Positions 55,116 through 63,703 are shown, counted from the stretch's first letter. The stretch is DNA of 64,000 nt from Streptomyces akebiae (GCF_019599145.1 NZ_CP080647.1:7688001-7752000), one strand, 5' to 3'. A program made the numbers and translations. Notes: a model not told the origin generated them from the letters alone.

Positions 55116-55892
55116 GTGAGCGAGAAGAACCGTGAGGGAAAGCGCACCGCCCGTGAACGGCTGGCGGAGGAGCGCGAGAAGCAGAAGGCCGCCGAGAAGC
55201 GCCGTCGGGTGCTGATCGTGGGCGCGTCCGTGGTCTGCGTGCTGGGACTGGCCGCCGTGATCGGGGTCGTGGCGGCGAACGCGGGCAAGGACGACGAGGC
55301 CGACACCTCGGGCCCGGTGGTCGCGCCCTCGGGGGCGAACGGCGAGGACAGCCTCGCGATCCCCGTCGGGGACGCCGGCGCCAGGTCGACGCTCTCCGTG
55401 TGGGAGGACTTCCGCTGCCCGGCCTGCAAGTCCTTCGAGGACGCCTATCGCTCGACGATCCACGAGCTGACCGCGGCCGGGAAGCTGAAGGTCGAGTACC
55501 ACCTCGCCACCCTGGTCGACGGCAACATGGGCGGCAGCGGCTCCCGCAAGGCCGCGGGCGCCGCCGCGTGCGCGCAGAACGAGGGGAAGTTCCCCGCGTA
55601 CCACGACGTGCTCTTCGAGAACCAGCCGCCCGAGACGGACGACGCCTTCGCGAGTGAGACCAGGCTCCTCGACCTGGCGAAGAAGGTGGACGGGCTGGAC
55701 ACCGCCGCCTTCCGCACCTGTGTCGAGGACGGCAGGCACAACAGCTGGGTCGCCAAGTCGAACGAGGCCTTCCAGAAGGGCGGCTTCTCCGGCACGCCGA
55801 GCGTCTTCCTCAACGGCACCAACATCTACGCGGACCAGTCCATGACCCCCGCCAAGCTGAAGGAGATGGTGGAGGCGAAGGCCGCGGGGTGA
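55116..55892 (+). CDS. Membrane-anchored DsbA-like thioredoxin-fold protein
   Basis: The 258-residue protein has a basic N-terminus (SEKNREGKRTARERLAEERE), one membrane anchor (about 32-55, VLIVGASVVCVLGLAAVIGV) and an outside domain with CPAC in WEDFRCPACKSFEDAY (Cys at about 105 and 108) and the cis-Pro loop GFSGTPSVFLNGT near 228. It closely parallels the protein at 25354. A third Cys pair lies in ACAQNEG and RTCVEDG. It may oxidise exported proteins; lgt follows. The GTG at 55116 is used as the upstream frame covers the terminator. Confidence 0.88.
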   Translation: MSEKNREGKRTARERLAEEREKQKAAEKRRRVLIVGASVVCVLGLAAVIGVVAANAGKDDEADTSGPVVAPSGANGEDSLAIPVGDAGARSTLSVWEDFRCPACKSFEDAYRSTIHELTAAGKLKVEYHLATLVDGNMGGSGSRKAAGAAACAQNEGKFPAYHDVLFENQPPETDDAFASETRLLDLAKKVDGLDTAAFRTCVEDGRHNSWVAKSNEAFQKGGFSGTPSVFLNGTNIYADQSMTPAKLKEMVEAKAAG

Positions 55893-55929
55893 GGCCGGGG
55901 TGCCTCGTGAGGCCCGTGGGGTGTCAAGG

Positions 55930-55962
55930 CGGCAACGGGACGGCGTTATGGACCCGTTGCCG
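55930..55962 (+). terminator. Hairpin before lgt
   Basis: CGGCAACGGG (55930-55939) pairs perfectly with CCCGTTGCCG (55953-55962) around a 13-base loop, 38 bases after the DsbA-like gene and 47 before lgt. It is either a terminator of the first or part of the lgt leader. Confidence 0.5.
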
Positions 55963-56009
55963 GGCTGCCTGCCGTCGGCCCGGCCCGGCAGGGTAGCGTC
56001 GACCCTGCC

Positions 56010-57026
56010 ATGGAACTTGCCTACATTCCCAGCCCGTCGCGCGGGGTGCTGTACCTCGGTCCCGTCCCGCTGCGCGGCTACGCCTTCTGCATCATCATCG
56101 GTGTCTTCGTAGCCGTCTGGCTCGGCAACAAACGCTGGGTCGCGCGGGGCGGACGGCCCGGAACGGTCGCCGACATCGCCGTCTGGGCCGTGCCCTTCGG
56201 CCTGATCGGCGGCCGGCTCTACCACGTGATCACGGACTACGAGCTGTACTTCAGCGAGGGCCGTGACTGGGTGGACGCCTTCAAGGTCTGGGAGGGCGGG
56301 CTCGGCATCTGGGGCGCGATCGCCCTCGGCGCGGTGGGGGCGTGGATCGGCTGCCGCCGACGTGGCATCCCGCTGCCCGCGTACGCCGACGCCGTCGCGC
56401 CCGGGATCGCTCTCGCGCAGGCGATCGGTCGCTGGGGCAACTGGTTCAACCAGGAGCTGTACGGAAAGCCGACGGATCTTCCGTGGGCCGTGGAGATCAC
56501 GTCCTCCACGGACGGTCGGCTGCCGGGTACGTACCACCCGACCTTCCTCTACGAGTCGCTGTGGTGCGTCGGCGTCGCGCTCCTCGTCATCTGGGCGGAC
56601 CGCCGGTTCAAGCTCGGGCACGGGCGGGCGTTCGCGCTGTACGTCGCCGCGTACTGCGCGGGGCGGTTCTGGATCGAGTACATGCGCGTCGACGAGGCCC
56701 ACCGCATCCTCGGACTGCGCCTCAACAACTGGACCGCGCTGTTCGTCTTCGTCCTCGCCGTGATCTACATCGTCCTGTCGGCCCGGAAGCGGCCGGGGCG
56801 GGAAGAGATCGTCGAGCCGGGGAGCCCCGACGGTGACGGGGACGAGGGTGCGGCTGCCGTCGGGGACGCGGAGTCGGAGTCGGAGTCGGGCTCGGAGTCG
56901 AAGTCGGAGCCCAAGTCGGGGGTGGAGAAGTCGTCGGCCAAGGCCGATGCCGAGGAGAAGAAGGACGCGGAGGCCTCCGGCTCGGGGGGCGAGAAGAAGG
57001 AGACAGAGTCCGCGGAGAAGAGCTGA
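56010..57026 (+). CDS. lgt: Prolipoprotein diacylglyceryl transferase
   Basis: Lgt transfers diacylglycerol from phosphatidylglycerol to the lipobox Cys of prolipoproteins. The 338-residue protein starts MELAYIPSPSRGVLYLGPVP, has seven membrane segments, the catalytic-arginine motif GRWGNWFNQELYGKPTDLPW (about 143-162) and the YHPTFLYESLW helix (about 179-189). After residue 265 comes an acidic, Ser/Glu/Lys-rich tail of about 75 residues (SESESGSESKSEPKSG) common in Streptomyces Lgt and probably disordered. It works before LspA, coded at 12724. Confidence 0.97.
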   Translation: MELAYIPSPSRGVLYLGPVPLRGYAFCIIIGVFVAVWLGNKRWVARGGRPGTVADIAVWAVPFGLIGGRLYHVITDYELYFSEGRDWVDAFKVWEGGLGIWGAIALGAVGAWIGCRRRGIPLPAYADAVAPGIALAQAIGRWGNWFNQELYGKPTDLPWAVEITSSTDGRLPGTYHPTFLYESLWCVGVALLVIWADRRFKLGHGRAFALYVAAYCAGRFWIEYMRVDEAHRILGLRLNNWTALFVFVLAVIYIVLSARKRPGREEIVEPGSPDGDGDEGAAAVGDAESESESGSESKSEPKSGVEKSSAKADAEEKKDAEASGSGGEKKETESAEKS

Positions 57027-57056
57027 GGCACGGCCGTTCCGGTTGCTGTGCCGCCG

Positions 57057-57085
57057 ACCCACCTGTCCCTTCGGGGCGGGTGGGT
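57057..57085 (+). terminator. Terminator after lgt
   Basis: ACCCACCTGTCCC (57057-57069) pairs along all 13 bases, two of them G-U, with GGGGCGGGTGGGT (57073-57085) around a TTC loop and is followed by TTTG. It begins 31 bases after the lgt stop. Confidence 0.8.
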
Positions 57086-57095
57086 TTGTGGTTGC

Positions 57096-57142
57096 TCGCG
57101 CAGTTCCCCGCCGCCCCTTCAGGGGCGCGGGGAACTGCGCGA
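57096..57142. repeat. GCGCAGTTCCCC palindromic intergenic repeat
   Basis: A 22-base inverted repeat with one bulged C (57096-57118 and 57121-57142; arm starts TCGCGCAGTTCCCCG) and almost no loop. This CGCGCAGTTCCCCGCGCCCC palindrome is one of the commonest intergenic elements in Streptomyces (from memory) and shares its core with 36700-36730, 33870-33896 and 7885-7918 here. The gap from 57027 to 57221 holds only this and the lgt terminator; it may also stop the convergent lyase transcript. Confidence 0.7.
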
Positions 57143-57221
57143 CCAGCCCGCACCGGACGGACGTGTGGGGTCGAAGGGGCGCAGCCCCTGGGGATGGGGC
57201 GGGTAGGGGCGGCGGGGGCGA

Positions 57222-58076
57222 TCACAGTCTGCTGGGGCGGCCGGCAAGGGTCAGGGTTCTGCGCGCCGCGGCGACAATGGCCGCATCGACGAAGCGCCCG
57301 TCGGGAAGGGCCTGGGCCCCGGCCGTGTCGGTCGCCGCCCTGAGGGTCCGCTCGGCCGACTCCACCTCCTGGGGGGTCGGGGTGTAGGCGCGTTCGATCA
57401 CCGGGAGCTGGCGTGGGTGGATGGCGGCGCGGCCCAGGAAACCGAGCGCGCGGCCGTGGGCGGAGGTGGCCGCCAGGCCCTCCAGGTCTCTCGTGTCCGG
57501 GTAGATCGACTGGGCGGGTGAGGGGAGACCGGCGGCACGGGCGGCGAGGACCACCCGGGAGCGCGGCCAGTCGAGGGCCCGGTCGTCGCTGACGGCCAGG
57601 TCGGCGCGGAGATCCGCCTCGCCGAGGGCGATGCCCCGCAGGGCGGGGTGCGCGGTGGCGATGTCGTACGCCCGTTCCACACCCAGGGCCGATTCGATGA
57701 GGGCGTACAGGGGGATCGCTCCTCCTTCCGCCGGCGCGACGCGTTCCGCGACCTTCGCCACCTCGTCGGGGGACGTGATCTTCGGCAGGCGGAGGGCGGC
57801 CAGGCCGGGGAGCGGGGCGAGGATTTCGAGATCCTCCTCGGCGTCCGGGGTGTGCAGGGCGTTGACGCGTACGTGGACCGGAACGGGCGGCGGTGCCGCG
57901 AGGAGTTCGGCGGTGGCCGTGCGGGCGTAGGCCTTGCGGTCGGGGGCCACCGCGTCCTCCAGGTCCACGATCACCACCTCCGCCCCGGAGGCCAGGGCCT
58001 TGGTGACCACCTCCGGGCGGTCGCCGGGGACGTACAGCCAGGTCAGGGGGAAGGGCGTCGGCGACTGGGGGGTCAC
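57222..58076 (-). CDS. CitE/HpcH-family CoA ester lyase
   Basis: The 284-residue protein is of the citrate lyase beta/malyl-CoA lyase fold: LTWLYVPGDRPEVVTKAL (about 11-28), VVIVDLEDAVAPDRKAYAR (about 37-55, with the metal-binding Glu/Asp), VHVRVNALHTPD, LRLPKITSPDEVAKVAER, PLYALIESALGVERA with the second metal Glu, and GIALGEADLRADL. It should cleave or form a CoA thioester such as malyl- or citramalyl-CoA; the exact substrate is unknown. The GTG overlaps the stop of the CoA-transferase gene (GTGA). It is the last gene of the - strand operon. Confidence 0.88.
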   Translation of the reverse strand: MTPQSPTPFPLTWLYVPGDRPEVVTKALASGAEVVIVDLEDAVAPDRKAYARTATAELLAAPPPVPVHVRVNALHTPDAEEDLEILAPLPGLAALRLPKITSPDEVAKVAERVAPAEGGAIPLYALIESALGVERAYDIATAHPALRGIALGEADLRADLAVSDDRALDWPRSRVVLAARAAGLPSPAQSIYPDTRDLEGLAATSAHGRALGFLGRAAIHPRQLPVIERAYTPTPQEVESAERTLRAATDTAGAQALPDGRFVDAAIVAAARRTLTLAGRPSRL

Positions 58077-59290
58077 AGGGCGCCCTCCCGGCGGAGGGTC
58101 TCGATCTCCGGCGCTGACAGGCCCAGTTCGGTCAGGATCGAGTCCGTGTCGGCGCCGTGCGGACGGCCCGCCCAGCGGATCGCGCCGGGGGTGGTGGAGA
58201 GGCGGAAGAGGACGTTCTGCATGCGCAGGGGCCCGAGGTCGGGGTCGTCGACGGTGGTGATCGTGTCCAGGGCGCGGTACTGGGGGTCGGTCATCACCTC
58301 CCGGACGTCCTGGATGGGGGCCACCGCGGCCTCCGCCTTCTCGAACGCCTCGACGACCTCCTCCCGGGTGTGACGGGCGATCCACGCGCCGACCGCCTCG
58401 TCCAGGACGTCCGCGTGCCGGGCCCGCTCCGCCCCCGAACCGAACCAGGGCTCGTCGATCAGCTCGGGCCGGCCGACCAGGCGCATCACGCGTTCCGCGA
58501 TCGACTGGGCCGAGGTGGACACGGCCACCCAGGAACCGTCCGCCGTGCGGTAGGTGTTGCGGGGCGCGTTGTTCGCGGAGCGGTTGCCCGTACGGGGCTG
58601 GACGTGGCCCAGCTGGTCGTACCAGAGGGGCTGGGGCCCGAGAACGGTGAGGATCGGCTCGATGATCGCCATGTCGACCGTCTGCCCCTGGCCGGTACGG
58701 TCACGCGCGGCGAGTGCGGTCATCACCGCGTACGCCGTCGCGAGACCCGCGATCGAGTCGGCGAGTCCGAAGGGCGGCAGGACCGGTGGGGCGTCGGGTT
58801 CGCCGGTGATCGCGGCGAATCCGCTCATCGCCTCGGCGAGCGTGCCGAAGCCGGGGCGGTGCGCGTACGGGCCGAACTGGCCGAAGCCGGTGACCCGGGC
58901 GAGGACCAGACCGGGGTTCACCGCCGACAGCTCCTTCCAGCCCAGACCCCATTTCTCCAGGGTGCCGGGGCGGAAGTTCTCGATGATCACGTCGGCGGTG
59001 GCGGCGAGGCGCAGGAGGGTGGACCGGCCGCCGGGTGTGGAGAGGTTCAGCGTCAGGGTGCGCTTGTTGCGGCCCAGCAGTTTCCACCACAGGCCCACGC
59101 CGTCCTTCGACGGGCCGTGGCCCCGGGACGGGTCCGGTTTCGTGGGGTGCTCGACCTTGATGACCTCCGCGCCGAAGTCGCCGAGCATCGTGGCGGCCAG
59201 GGGGCCCGCGAAGAGGGTGGCGAGGTCGAGGACGCGGAGGTGGCTGAGCGGAGGCTCGTACACCTGGGGCGGGGGTGGCGCCTGGGTCAT
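58073..59290 (-). CDS. Class III (CaiB/BaiF) CoA-transferase
   Basis: The 405-residue protein moves CoA between acyl groups. It shows LRVLDLATLFAGPLAATMLG (about 18-37), FGAEVIKVEHP (about 39), GLWWKLLGRNKRTLTLNL, VIIENFRPGTLEKWGLG (about 97-113), and the catalytic Asp in QGQTVDMAIIEPIL near 188 of the family pattern. The C-terminal part with RTADGSWVAVSTSAQ and a CoA-binding domain is complete. With the CitE-like lyase it suggests a C4-C5 dicarboxylate or branched-chain acyl-CoA step. The ATG overlaps the stop of the third ADP-ribosylglycohydrolase gene (ATGA). Confidence 0.9.
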   Translation of the reverse strand: MTQAPPPPQVYEPPLSHLRVLDLATLFAGPLAATMLGDFGAEVIKVEHPTKPDPSRGHGPSKDGVGLWWKLLGRNKRTLTLNLSTPGGRSTLLRLAATADVIIENFRPGTLEKWGLGWKELSAVNPGLVLARVTGFGQFGPYAHRPGFGTLAEAMSGFAAITGEPDAPPVLPPFGLADSIAGLATAYAVMTALAARDRTGQGQTVDMAIIEPILTVLGPQPLWYDQLGHVQPRTGNRSANNAPRNTYRTADGSWVAVSTSAQSIAERVMRLVGRPELIDEPWFGSGAERARHADVLDEAVGAWIARHTREEVVEAFEKAEAAVAPIQDVREVMTDPQYRALDTITTVDDPDLGPLRMQNVLFRLSTTPGAIRWAGRPHGADTDSILTELGLSAPEIETLRREGAL

Positions 59291-60822
59291 GGGTGGGGGG
59301 TCTCCCGGAGGGTGAGGTGGGCCAGGGTGTCGAAGCCGACGCCGTTGAAGTCGGCGATCGAGGTGGCCAGGCGGTTCTTGAGGGGGGCCGTCCAGCGGTC
59401 GGGGAGCGCGTCCGGGGAGCCGGTCAGCAGCCCCGCGATGCTGCCCGCCGTCGCACCGTTGGAGTCGGTGTCCCAACCACCGGACACCGCGCGGCAGATG
59501 GAGGCCGCGTAGTCGCCGTCCGCGTGGGTGAGCGCGGCGGTGAGCAGGGCGGTGTTGGGGAGGACGTGGACCCAGTGGTGGTCGGCGTAGGTGGCGTGGA
59601 GTTCGTCGACGATCGTGTCGAAGTCCTCGGTGTCGGCGGTGAGCCGGAGGGCGTGGGTGATCGCTCGCGCGAGGCGGGAGTCCGGGGGGACGACCGTCAG
59701 GCCGGTGCGCAGGCACTGGTGGACGTCGTGGGTGCCGGTGGTCGCCTCGGCGATGGTCGCCGCGACGAACATCGCCGCGTAGACGCCGTTGGCGGTGTGG
59801 GTGAGGGTGGCGTCCCGGTGGGCCTGTTCGGCCGCGGCGGCCGGGTCGCCGGGGTTGGTCCAGCCGTGGACGTCGGCGCGGATCAGGGCGCCGATCCATT
59901 CGCGGAACGGGTTGCGGTGGCGGGCGGTGTGGGGTGGGTCGATGCCGCTGAGGAGGTTGCGGTAGGCGACGCGTTCGGCGGTGAAGGTGCGGCCCGCGGG
60001 GAGTTCGTCGAGCCAGAGGCCGGCTACGTCGGCGGTGGTGAAGTCCCGGCCGTGGCGGGCCAGGAGGAGCAGGTTGAGGAGGGGGTAGTTGAGGTCGTCG
60101 TCCTCGGGCATGCCGTCGATGTTCTCGGCGAGGGAGGTGGGGGCCGAGCGGCGGTTCCAGGGGTGGGCGGTGAGGAGTTCCGCGGGGACGCCTCGGGCGG
60201 TGAACCACGTGGTGAGGGGCCAGTTGCCGGTGACCGCGGCGAGTTGGCGGATGGCGTGGAGGGGGAGTTTCTCGACGGGTTTGCCGAGGAGGCAGCCGGC
60301 GGCCCGGCCGAGCCAGGCGGCTTCGAGGCGCCGGGTGTAGGTGGCCGGGGCGGGGAAGGTGTCGCGGGCCCGCGCCGGAGGGGTGGAGGCGGGCTGAGCG
60401 GGGTGGGACCGCTCGGCCGGAGCCGGGGGCTGGGTCGGACCCGTGGGCTGGGTCGGGTGTGTGGGCTCGGCCGACCGGGTGGGCTCGGCCGACCGGGTGG
60501 GCTCGGCCGACCGGGTGGGCTCGGCCGACCGGGTGGGCCAGTTCGGGCACAACGCCTTGATCCTGCTGAGGTCCGTCGGCTCGTCGTCCCGCAACGCGCT
60601 CGGCAGGTCCGCCAGTTCGTCCAGCAGGTCCTCGGCGAGTTGGCGGAGGTAGCGGGAGACCCGGTGCGGGGAGGCGCCGGCGCGGAGGGGGGCCGGGGGG
60701 CCGCCCGCCGCCCGCCAGCGGGCGGCGATGGCCGAGGGCTCGCGGCCGTCCTGACGGGCCTGGTGGAGTTCGTGGCCGAGGAGGTCCTCGGGCTGCACCC
60801 AGGTGAGACGCAGGGGGGTCAC
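59287..60822 (-). CDS. ADP-ribosylglycohydrolase family protein with N-terminal extension
   Basis: The 511-residue protein has an N-terminal part of about 160 residues with four TRSAEP repeats and a Pro/Thr stretch, then an ADP-ribosylglycohydrolase (DraG-like) domain from RLEAAWLGRAAGCLLGKPVEK. The first metal motif, usually T-D-D-T, reads EDDDLNYPLLNLLLLARHG. The C-terminal motif is GGWDTDSNGATAG, keeping the two Asp that hold the metal pair. It could remove ADP-ribose from protein, nucleic acid or small molecules; substrate unknown. The GTG overlaps the stop of the next upstream gene. Confidence 0.82.
   Translation of the reverse strand: MTPLRLTWVQPEDLLGHELHQARQDGREPSAIAARWRAAGGPPAPLRAGASPHRVSRYLRQLAEDLLDELADLPSALRDDEPTDLSRIKALCPNWPTRSAEPTRSAEPTRSAEPTRSAEPTHPTQPTGPTQPPAPAERSHPAQPASTPPARARDTFPAPATYTRRLEAAWLGRAAGCLLGKPVEKLPLHAIRQLAAVTGNWPLTTWFTARGVPAELLTAHPWNRRSAPTSLAENIDGMPEDDDLNYPLLNLLLLARHGRDFTTADVAGLWLDELPAGRTFTAERVAYRNLLSGIDPPHTARHRNPFREWIGALIRADVHGWTNPGDPAAAAEQAHRDATLTHTANGVYAAMFVAATIAEATTGTHDVHQCLRTGLTVVPPDSRLARAITHALRLTADTEDFDTIVDELHATYADHHWVHVLPNTALLTAALTHADGDYAASICRAVSGGWDTDSNGATAGSIAGLLTGSPDALPDRWTAPLKNRLATSIADFNGVGFDTLAHLTLRETPHP
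60463..60534 (-). repeat. Four perfect 18-base tandem repeats
   Basis: The unit GGGCTCGGCCGACCGGGT (+ strand) occurs four times without a mismatch at 60463, 60481, 60499 and 60517. On the coding strand it gives TRSAEP repeats in the N-terminal extension of the 59287 gene. Identical copies point to recent slippage or a variable count between strains. Confidence 0.92.
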
Positions 60823-62015
60823 CGGACGGGGGCCAGGGCGGTGAAGGCCGACTCGTGGGCGCGGCGACGCCGGACGTCCTGGGTGTGGATCTGGAGCGCG
60901 ACGTCCGTCAACGTCCGGGCGGGGGCGTGCAGGTCCAGGCGGCTCGCCTCCGCCACCGTCTTGGACCAGTCGGACGGGACCTCCGAGCCGAGCGCGCCGG
61001 CGACGGCGCCGGCCATCGTGGCGATGGAGTCGCAGTCGCGGCCGTAGTTCACCGAACCCAGCACCGCGTGGCGGTAGTCGCCGCGGGCCACGAGCAACAT
61101 GCCGAGCGCGACGGGGAGTTCCTCGATCGAGTGGAGGCGGGAAGGGCGGCGGGCGCCGAGGGAGGGGGCGCGGTAGTCGGGGCCGACCGTGTCGAACGGG
61201 GTGACCGCCTCGCGGAGCGGCCGTAGCGCCGACTCGAAGTCCGTGTGGCGGCGGGCCACTTCGCACACCGACTCGATCGCCGCGCGGGTGCCGTCCTTCG
61301 CGAGGGCGAGGCATGCCTCGACCACCGACTCCGCCGTCGCGCCCGGCGTGCACGCCGCGGCGACCGCCGCCGCGAACACGCCCGCCGCCTCCCTGCCGTA
61401 GGACGACTGGTGGGCGCCCGCGACGTCGAGCGCCTCGGCGTACGCGCCGGGCGGGTCGGCCGCGTTGACCAGGCCGACGGGAGCCATGTACATCGCGGCG
61501 CCGCAGTTGACGATGTTGCCGGTGCCGGCCTCGCGGGGGTCGATGTGGCCGTAGTGGATACGGGCCACCAGCCACTTCTCGGCGAGGAAGACCCGCTGCA
61601 GGGGGAGGGCCTCGGCTTCCAGCTCGGGGATCCAGCGCGGGGTCGTCATCATGTCGGGCACCAGGTGCTCGGCGACCGCGTACGCGTCGAGGTGGTCGCG
61701 TACGTGGTCGTACACCCGGACGAGCGCATGGGTCATCAAGGTGTCGTCGGTGACGTGGCCGTCACCCTTGTGGTAAGGGGCGATGGGGCGGGCGGTGCGC
61801 CACTCGTCGCCGTTCCAGGGGCCGACGACACCGTGTACGCGGCCGCCGTGGCGTTCGAGGATCTGTTCCGGGGTGTAGCCCTCCACCGGGCCGCCGAGGG
61901 CGTCGCCGACGGCGGCGCCGACGAGGGCGCCGGTGATGCGTTCGTCGAGCGTGGCTTCCGGAACGGCCGCGGGGGCGGGCGCCGGGACGGGTGCGGGATG
62001 CGATGCGGGCGTCAT
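60819..62015 (-). CDS. ADP-ribosylglycohydrolase family protein (complete active site)
   Basis: The 398-residue protein is a full member of the family. After a Pro/Ala-rich leader of 20 residues it has ERITGALVGAAVGDALGGPVEG (about 25-46; G-x-x-x-G-D), KGDGHVTDDTLMTHALVRVY (about 83-102) with the metal-binding T-D-D-T, and NYGRDCDSIATMAGAVAGAL near 328, with the second metal motif. All acid residues expected for two Mg2+ are present. A long insertion with YMAPVGLVNAADPPGAYAEA contains the M/A-x-P-x-G loop. The ATG overlaps the stop of the upstream gene (ATGA). Substrate unknown. Confidence 0.9.
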   Translation of the reverse strand: MTPASHPAPVPAPAPAAVPEATLDERITGALVGAAVGDALGGPVEGYTPEQILERHGGRVHGVVGPWNGDEWRTARPIAPYHKGDGHVTDDTLMTHALVRVYDHVRDHLDAYAVAEHLVPDMMTTPRWIPELEAEALPLQRVFLAEKWLVARIHYGHIDPREAGTGNIVNCGAAMYMAPVGLVNAADPPGAYAEALDVAGAHQSSYGREAAGVFAAAVAAACTPGATAESVVEACLALAKDGTRAAIESVCEVARRHTDFESALRPLREAVTPFDTVGPDYRAPSLGARRPSRLHSIEELPVALGMLLVARGDYRHAVLGSVNYGRDCDSIATMAGAVAGALGSEVPSDWSKTVAEASRLDLHAPARTLTDVALQIHTQDVRRRRAHESAFTALAPVR

Positions 62016-63703
62016 GCCCGGCTAACGCCGTGCGGGGTGGGGAGTTCCGCTGTGCGGAGAAGTTCGGCGAGGTGGACGAGGTCGGTGCCGGTGAGGCGCG
62101 GGAGGGCGCAGCCGGAGAGGGTGCGGCAGGCGTCCCGCCAGGTGTCGGGGACGGCGGCGCCGCCGCCGAGTGCTCCGGTCAGGGCGCCGGCGAGGGCCGG
62201 GGCGGAGTCGGCGACCCGGGAGAGGCAGGCGGCGGCGGGGACGGCTTCGGCGATCCGGCCGCGGGCGGCGGTGGCCAGGGCGAGGGCCACGGGGACGGTC
62301 TCGGCGGCGGCGATGCCGTAGCTGTAGACGTGGTCGACGATCTGATGCTCCAGGAGGGGGATCAGAGCGAATGTTCCTTCTTTTTTGTGGCGGTGGGCGA
62401 GGTCGAGGGCGTGGCGGGCGTTGCGGCCGATCTCCGTCGAGGCGGGGAGTTCGGCCAGGGCCGCGGCCGCGCAGTCGTCGACGTCCGCGCCGACCAGCGC
62501 CAGCGCGAGCGCCGCGGCCATCGCGCGGGCGCCGTGCACGCCGTCGCCGTCCTGGGTGTAGCGGGCGTCGAACTCGGCGAGGTCGGCGGCGCGGCGGGGG
62601 TCGCCCGGGTGGGCCACCGCCAGGACGCAGGCGCGGACGCAGGCCGCGTCGTCGAAGTAGTGCGGGTTGTCGTGCCCGGTGGCGGGTGGGCGCAGGCCGG
62701 TGGCGAGGTTGCCGAGACCGGCGCGTACGGAGATACGGGCGCGCAGGGGGAGTACGGCGGACTCGACCTCGGGGGCGCGTTCGGCGGCGGCGGCGATCTC
62801 GCTGGCCACGGCGTTCCAGGAGAGGTCGATGGAGGCGCGGGTGCGGCGTTCCAGGCTGAGGTCGCCGAGGGCGGCGGCGTCGCCGGCACGGAGGAGGGCC
62901 TCCGCGGCGAAGGCCGCCCATTCCGCGTCGTCGGAGGGGCCGAGGCGCAGGGGTTCGGGGGGTTGGTTGAGGGCGATGGGGACGGGGAGGGTGGTGGTGG
63001 CGTTCTGCTCGGCGAAGGTGTCCAGTTCGCGGGTGAGGCGGCGGGTCCACTCGGGCATGCGGGCGGCCCGGTGGCGGGCGGCGGGCCAGCCGGCGGCGTC
63101 GCCTGCGGCGAGGCCCAGGAGGAGGCCCTCGATACGGCGGGGGGTGTGGGGGGTGCGTGCCGTGGCCTCGGCTCCGCCTTCGGCTCTTGTTTTCCCGCCC
63201 GCACCACCTGCTCCGCCCGCACCGCCCGTGAGACTTTCGTCGTCGGGTGCGGGTGGCCCTTGTGGGGCGCCCTCACCGTCGGCGGCCGCGGCTCCGTGGG
63301 CGAGCGGCTTCGCCGGGACCGGGCGTGCGGGTTCGAAGAGCTGGGGGGCGAGCGGTTCGGTCGCGTTCGCGGTCGAAGGCGTGAGGGCCACCGGTTCGGT
63401 GACGGTCGAGGGTGTCGGGGTGAGCGGTTCGGCGACGGTCGGAGCCGCTGGGGCGGGGGTGAGCGGTTCGGTCACGGTCAGCGAGGTGGCTGTCGGTGGT
63501 TCGGTCACCGTCGGCTCCGCCGTGGGCTGCGGCTCGTTGATGTCCGCCGTATCCGCCGTATCCGCTGTATCCGCTGTATCCGCGGTGTTCGCACGGGCCG
63601 TCGACTCGTCGCGCTGTGCCGTCGGTGTTCCGCCGGGCGGCTTCTCGTACGGCATGGAGGGGGCTGTGGGGGTCGTGTCGTCCCACGGGGTGGGTGGGGT
63701 CAT
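62012..63703 (-). CDS. Degenerate ADP-ribosylglycohydrolase-like protein (possible pseudoenzyme)
   Basis: The 563-residue protein has a long low-complexity N-terminus (about 1-180) with a TAD repeat and many TVTEPLTP-like repeats, then a DraG-like domain from RRIEGLLLGLAAGDAAGWP. Where active relatives have TDDT this one has GPSDDAEWAAFAAEALL, and the late R-D-A-D-T motif reads SRVADSAPALAGALTGAL, so several metal ligands seem to be lost. A QDGDGVHGARAM stretch could be an alternative acidic site. It may bind rather than cut. The ATG overlaps the next upstream stop (ATGA). The fold call is good; inactivity is inference. Confidence 0.75.
   Translation of the reverse strand: MTPPTPWDDTTPTAPSMPYEKPPGGTPTAQRDESTARANTADTADTADTADTADINEPQPTAEPTVTEPPTATSLTVTEPLTPAPAAPTVAEPLTPTPSTVTEPVALTPSTANATEPLAPQLFEPARPVPAKPLAHGAAAADGEGAPQGPPAPDDESLTGGAGGAGGAGGKTRAEGGAEATARTPHTPRRIEGLLLGLAAGDAAGWPAARHRAARMPEWTRRLTRELDTFAEQNATTTLPVPIALNQPPEPLRLGPSDDAEWAAFAAEALLRAGDAAALGDLSLERRTRASIDLSWNAVASEIAAAAERAPEVESAVLPLRARISVRAGLGNLATGLRPPATGHDNPHYFDDAACVRACVLAVAHPGDPRRAADLAEFDARYTQDGDGVHGARAMAAALALALVGADVDDCAAAALAELPASTEIGRNARHALDLAHRHKKEGTFALIPLLEHQIVDHVYSYGIAAAETVPVALALATAARGRIAEAVPAAACLSRVADSAPALAGALTGALGGGAAVPDTWRDACRTLSGCALPRLTGTDLVHLAELLRTAELPTPHGVSRA
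63543..63587 (-). repeat. 9-base tandem repeat (TAD codons)
   Basis: Five units of TCCGCYGTA-type sequence (63543, 63552, 63561, 63570, 63579) encode a run of Thr-Ala-Asp in the N-terminal region of the 62012 gene. Third-position differences between units suggest it is older than the 18-base repeat at 60463. Confidence 0.85.

Noticed and set aside
59291..60550. 825-residue version of the CoA-transferase
   Set aside because: The extra N-terminus is Arg/Pro/His-rich out-of-frame sequence of the ADPRH gene. The real start is the ATG at 59290.
59287..61575. 762-residue version of the third ADPRH gene
   Set aside because: The upstream 250 codons run antisense-frame through the neighbouring glycohydrolase gene; the GTG at 60822 with the 4-base overlap explains the start.
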